From the NCBI GenBank assembly GCA_023246325.1, contig JAHFIO010000055.1:1-6185 (forward strand): 6,185 nt of DNA, in the 5' to 3' direction. Source of the DNA: Candidatus Uhrbacteria bacterium. Lineage in GTDB: Bacteria > Patescibacteriota > Patescibacteriia > 2-12-FULL-60-25. Positions within the stretch are counted from its first letter, which is position 1; each line of letters starts with the position of its first letter. A model generated the notes under the pieces. It saw nothing but the letters and a program-made list of their open reading frames with translations. It was not told the DNA's origin and did not search any database. Positions 5,072 to 6,185 of this stretch are shown in pieces. The translations under genes were made by a program, and so were the position numbers.

Positions 5072-5584
5072 ATGCGCCTACCAAAACGTCGACACCAATT
5101 ATTAGATACGCATTCTACAGCTGATGACAGCCATTATTTGACATCCGAGGCTTTGGAACGACTAAAACGTACATTATATGAACTTGAAGTGGTCGAGCGT
5201 CCAAAAATCGTAGAAGCTGTTTCCTGGTCACGCGCATTAGGTGATTTGCGAGAAAATGCAGAGTATCAAGATGCAAAAGCCCGTATGTCACGCATTGATG
5301 GAAGAATTTTCTCATTAAAACAAAGAATTAAAAACGCTATTCTTATTACGGCAGGATCAAGTGCCGATGGCATTTCACATATTGGCTCTACTATAACGGT
5401 TCGTGTTGAAGGAAAGGAAAAAAAATATCAAATTTTAGGATCGCAAGAATCGAATCCTGCCTATGGCAAAATATCGCACTTGTCACCACTTGGAAAAGCT
5501 TTGATAGGTTGTGTCAAAGGTGAAAAAGTTGAGGTCGAAACACCAATAGGAAAAATAATATACGAAATAATTGACATACAATAA
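5072..5584 (+). CDS. Transcription elongation factor, GreA/GreB family
   Basis: Gre factors enter the RNA polymerase secondary channel and stimulate cleavage of backtracked RNA. From the ATG at 5072 the protein has 170 residues. A basic N-terminal extension (MRLPKRRHQ, about 1-22) precedes the coiled-coil hairpin (about 23-93). Its tip carries G-D-L-R-E-N-A-E-Y, in which D58 and E61 match the catalytic acidic pair of Gre factors. The C-terminal FKBP-like domain (about 97-170) has the family block SPLGKAL followed by VEVETPIG. The tip is GreA-like, whereas W-S-R-A-L-G-D, the I-D-G-R segment and the N-terminal extension recall GreB, so I do not assign greA or greB. An in-frame ATG at 5063 adds MSS and may be the annotated start; 5072 is preferred because 5063 lies inside the predicted -10. 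Neither has a Shine-Dalgarno site. The stop is followed after 48 bp by the phosphatase gene, with no terminator between. Confidence 0.9.
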   Translation: MRLPKRRHQLLDTHSTADDSHYLTSEALERLKRTLYELEVVERPKIVEAVSWSRALGDLRENAEYQDAKARMSRIDGRIFSLKQRIKNAILITAGSSADGISHIGSTITVRVEGKEKKYQILGSQESNPAYGKISHLSPLGKALIGCVKGEKVEVETPIGKIIYEIIDIQ

Positions 5585-5599
5585 TACATACAGTACAAC
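5571..5599 (+). promoter_or_regulatory. Possible promoter of the histidine phosphatase gene
   Basis: A perfect TTGACA (5571-5576), overlapping the last gre codons, is spaced 17 bp from TACAAC (5594-5599, 4 of 6). The start would fall near 5606, giving a leader of about 27 bases that includes GGAG. The -10 lacks the conserved final T, so read-through from gre remains the alternative. Confidence 0.4.
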
Positions 5600-5622
5600 A
5601 TATAGAGAACCTTCAAAATAAC

Positions 5623-5626
5623 GGAG
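5623..5626 (+). promoter_or_regulatory. Ribosome binding site of the histidine phosphatase gene
   Basis: GGAG lies six bases before the ATG at 5633 and fixes that start. Confidence 0.75.
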
Positions 5627-5632
5627 AAAATC

Positions 5633-6185
5633 ATGAGCGTTTTACCAACACGTTTTTTTACAATCGATTTTATTCGACATGGACAAACATTTGTAAATCA
5701 AGAAGCGAATACTTTTGGAAATGACGATACAATGTTAACCGCATTGGGTCATGAACAAGCACGAATGCTTGGCGCATTTTTTAACAGAAAAAATTATTGG
5801 CCTGATGAAATCTATTCGTCCCCTCTTGTGCGAGCTAAACTCACCGCACAAGTTGCTACGCAATATATGAATCAACCTGAGAAACTGCAGTTTGATGATC
5901 GTCTTGTAGAAATTAAGCGAGGTGAATGGACGAATGGTAGTAAAAATCTTGTAACCGGACAAGTTTTGAAAAGAATGTCTTGGGAAGGAATGGACTGGGC
6001 TACACCAGGAGGTGAAAGCTCGCACGATACTGCTAAACGAATGTATCAATTTGTTTTGGACACCTGTTTTGAAAAAGAACGGGTGAGACGCATAGCCGTA
6101 TTTTCTCATGGATTTGCCATCAAATGTTTGCTACAAAGAATTTTAGGAATTAACCCTGATATTATTTGGCGAGTAGATATTGGCA
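5633..6185 (+). CDS. Histidine phosphatase (phosphoglycerate mutase-like) family protein, C-terminally cut by the window
   Basis: 184 residues are visible, starting MSVLPTRFFTIDFIRHGQT; the frame is still open at the right edge. R-H-G-Q-T (15-19) is the defining motif, where H16 is the phospho-accepting histidine. L-T-x-L-G-H-E-Q-A (35-43), S-S-P-L-x-R-A-x-x-T-A (62-72, phosphate-binding R67), E-I-x-x-G-E-W (93-99, acid/base E93) and S-H-G (158-160, second histidine H159) complete the catalytic pocket in the usual order. The branch covers phosphoglycerate mutases, broad phosphatases and cobalamin phosphatases. The large spread of substrates means none can be named here, and this is not obviously a glycolytic GpmA. 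No signal peptide is seen, so it is likely cytoplasmic. It follows gre in the same direction after 48 bp, either co-transcribed or from its own weak promoter. Confidence 0.9.
   Translation, partial: MSVLPTRFFTIDFIRHGQTFVNQEANTFGNDDTMLTALGHEQARMLGAFFNRKNYWPDEIYSSPLVRAKLTAQVATQYMNQPEKLQFDDRLVEIKRGEWTNGSKNLVTGQVLKRMSWEGMDWATPGGESSHDTAKRMYQFVLDTCFEKERVRRIAVFSHGFAIKCLLQRILGINPDIIWRVDIG

Larger units (their letters stand above)
505..5460. repeat. Dispersed short word GCAGGAT, ten copies
   Basis: Exact copies, plus strand: 505-511, 2904-2910, 3849-3855, 4044-4050, 5351-5357. Minus strand: 832-838, 2474-2480, 2953-2959, 4193-4199, 5454-5460. Six copies extend to GGCAGGAT (505, 832, 4044, 4193, 5351, 5454), and four of these to GGCAGGATAT. 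Near copies with CAGGAT occur at 341-346, 2887-2892 (minus) and 3944-3949. Two pairs share longer words: GGCAGGATATAGT at 504-516 and 4043-4055, and CAATATCCTGCCGA at 828-841 and 4189-4202. Eight copies are in genes and two in gaps. By a hand estimate at about 38% G+C, roughly half a copy would be expected in a window this size. Confidence 0.75.

Noticed and set aside
5136..5141. A perfect TTGACA inside the gre gene
   Set aside because: No -10 element lies at a suitable distance and no gene starts downstream of it.
5735..6109. Minus-strand open frame of 124 codons
   Set aside because: It lies opposite the histidine phosphatase gene, whose motifs are unambiguous; this is a shadow frame.

Overview
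The window is AT-rich bacterial chromosome (about 37-38% G+C by eye) with compact, mostly housekeeping-type genes. It reads cleanly in the standard code: every tryptophan is TGG, and TGA serves once as a stop, supported by an overlapping terminator hairpin. Small proteins, short intergenic gaps, an arm-less ABC-F protein and a mix of Shine-Dalgarno and apparently leaderless genes would fit a streamlined lineage such as Patescibacteria/CPR. That placement is an inference, because no marker gene in the window fixes the taxonomy.

Layout from left to right. The left edge holds the first 28 codons of msrA on the minus strand (methionine sulfoxide reductase A, with its GCFWC active-site motif). A 91-bp divergent gap separates it from a complete plus-strand BaiN/HI0933-type flavoprotein (176-1414). 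That gene converges on, and overlaps by 32 bp, a minus-strand ABC-F ATPase (1383-2840). Three further minus-strand genes follow: an 80-aa cysteine-containing hypothetical protein (2930-3172), a membrane-anchored TraB/GumN (TIKI-like) protein (3239-4111), and a GIN-type beta-helix repeat protein without a signal peptide (4233-5003). On the plus strand come a GreA/GreB-family elongation factor (5072-5584) and a histidine phosphatase truncated by the right edge (5633 onward).

The three minus-strand genes between 2.9 and 5.0 kb look like single-gene transcription units. Each has an SD-like site and an intrinsic terminator, two have a good promoter and the third a weak one. In all three the stop codon lies inside the terminator hairpin. 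The GIN gene and the gre gene appear to be driven by two promoters lying face to face on the same 34 bp.

I see no mobile element, CRISPR array, RNA gene, phage gene or defence system, and no clearly new multi-gene system. The most notable unexplained signal is a short word, GCAGGAT (best form GGCAGGATAT), present ten times in 6.2 kb, five per strand, in genes and gaps alike. It resembles the behaviour of a DNA uptake sequence or other genome-wide recognition word.
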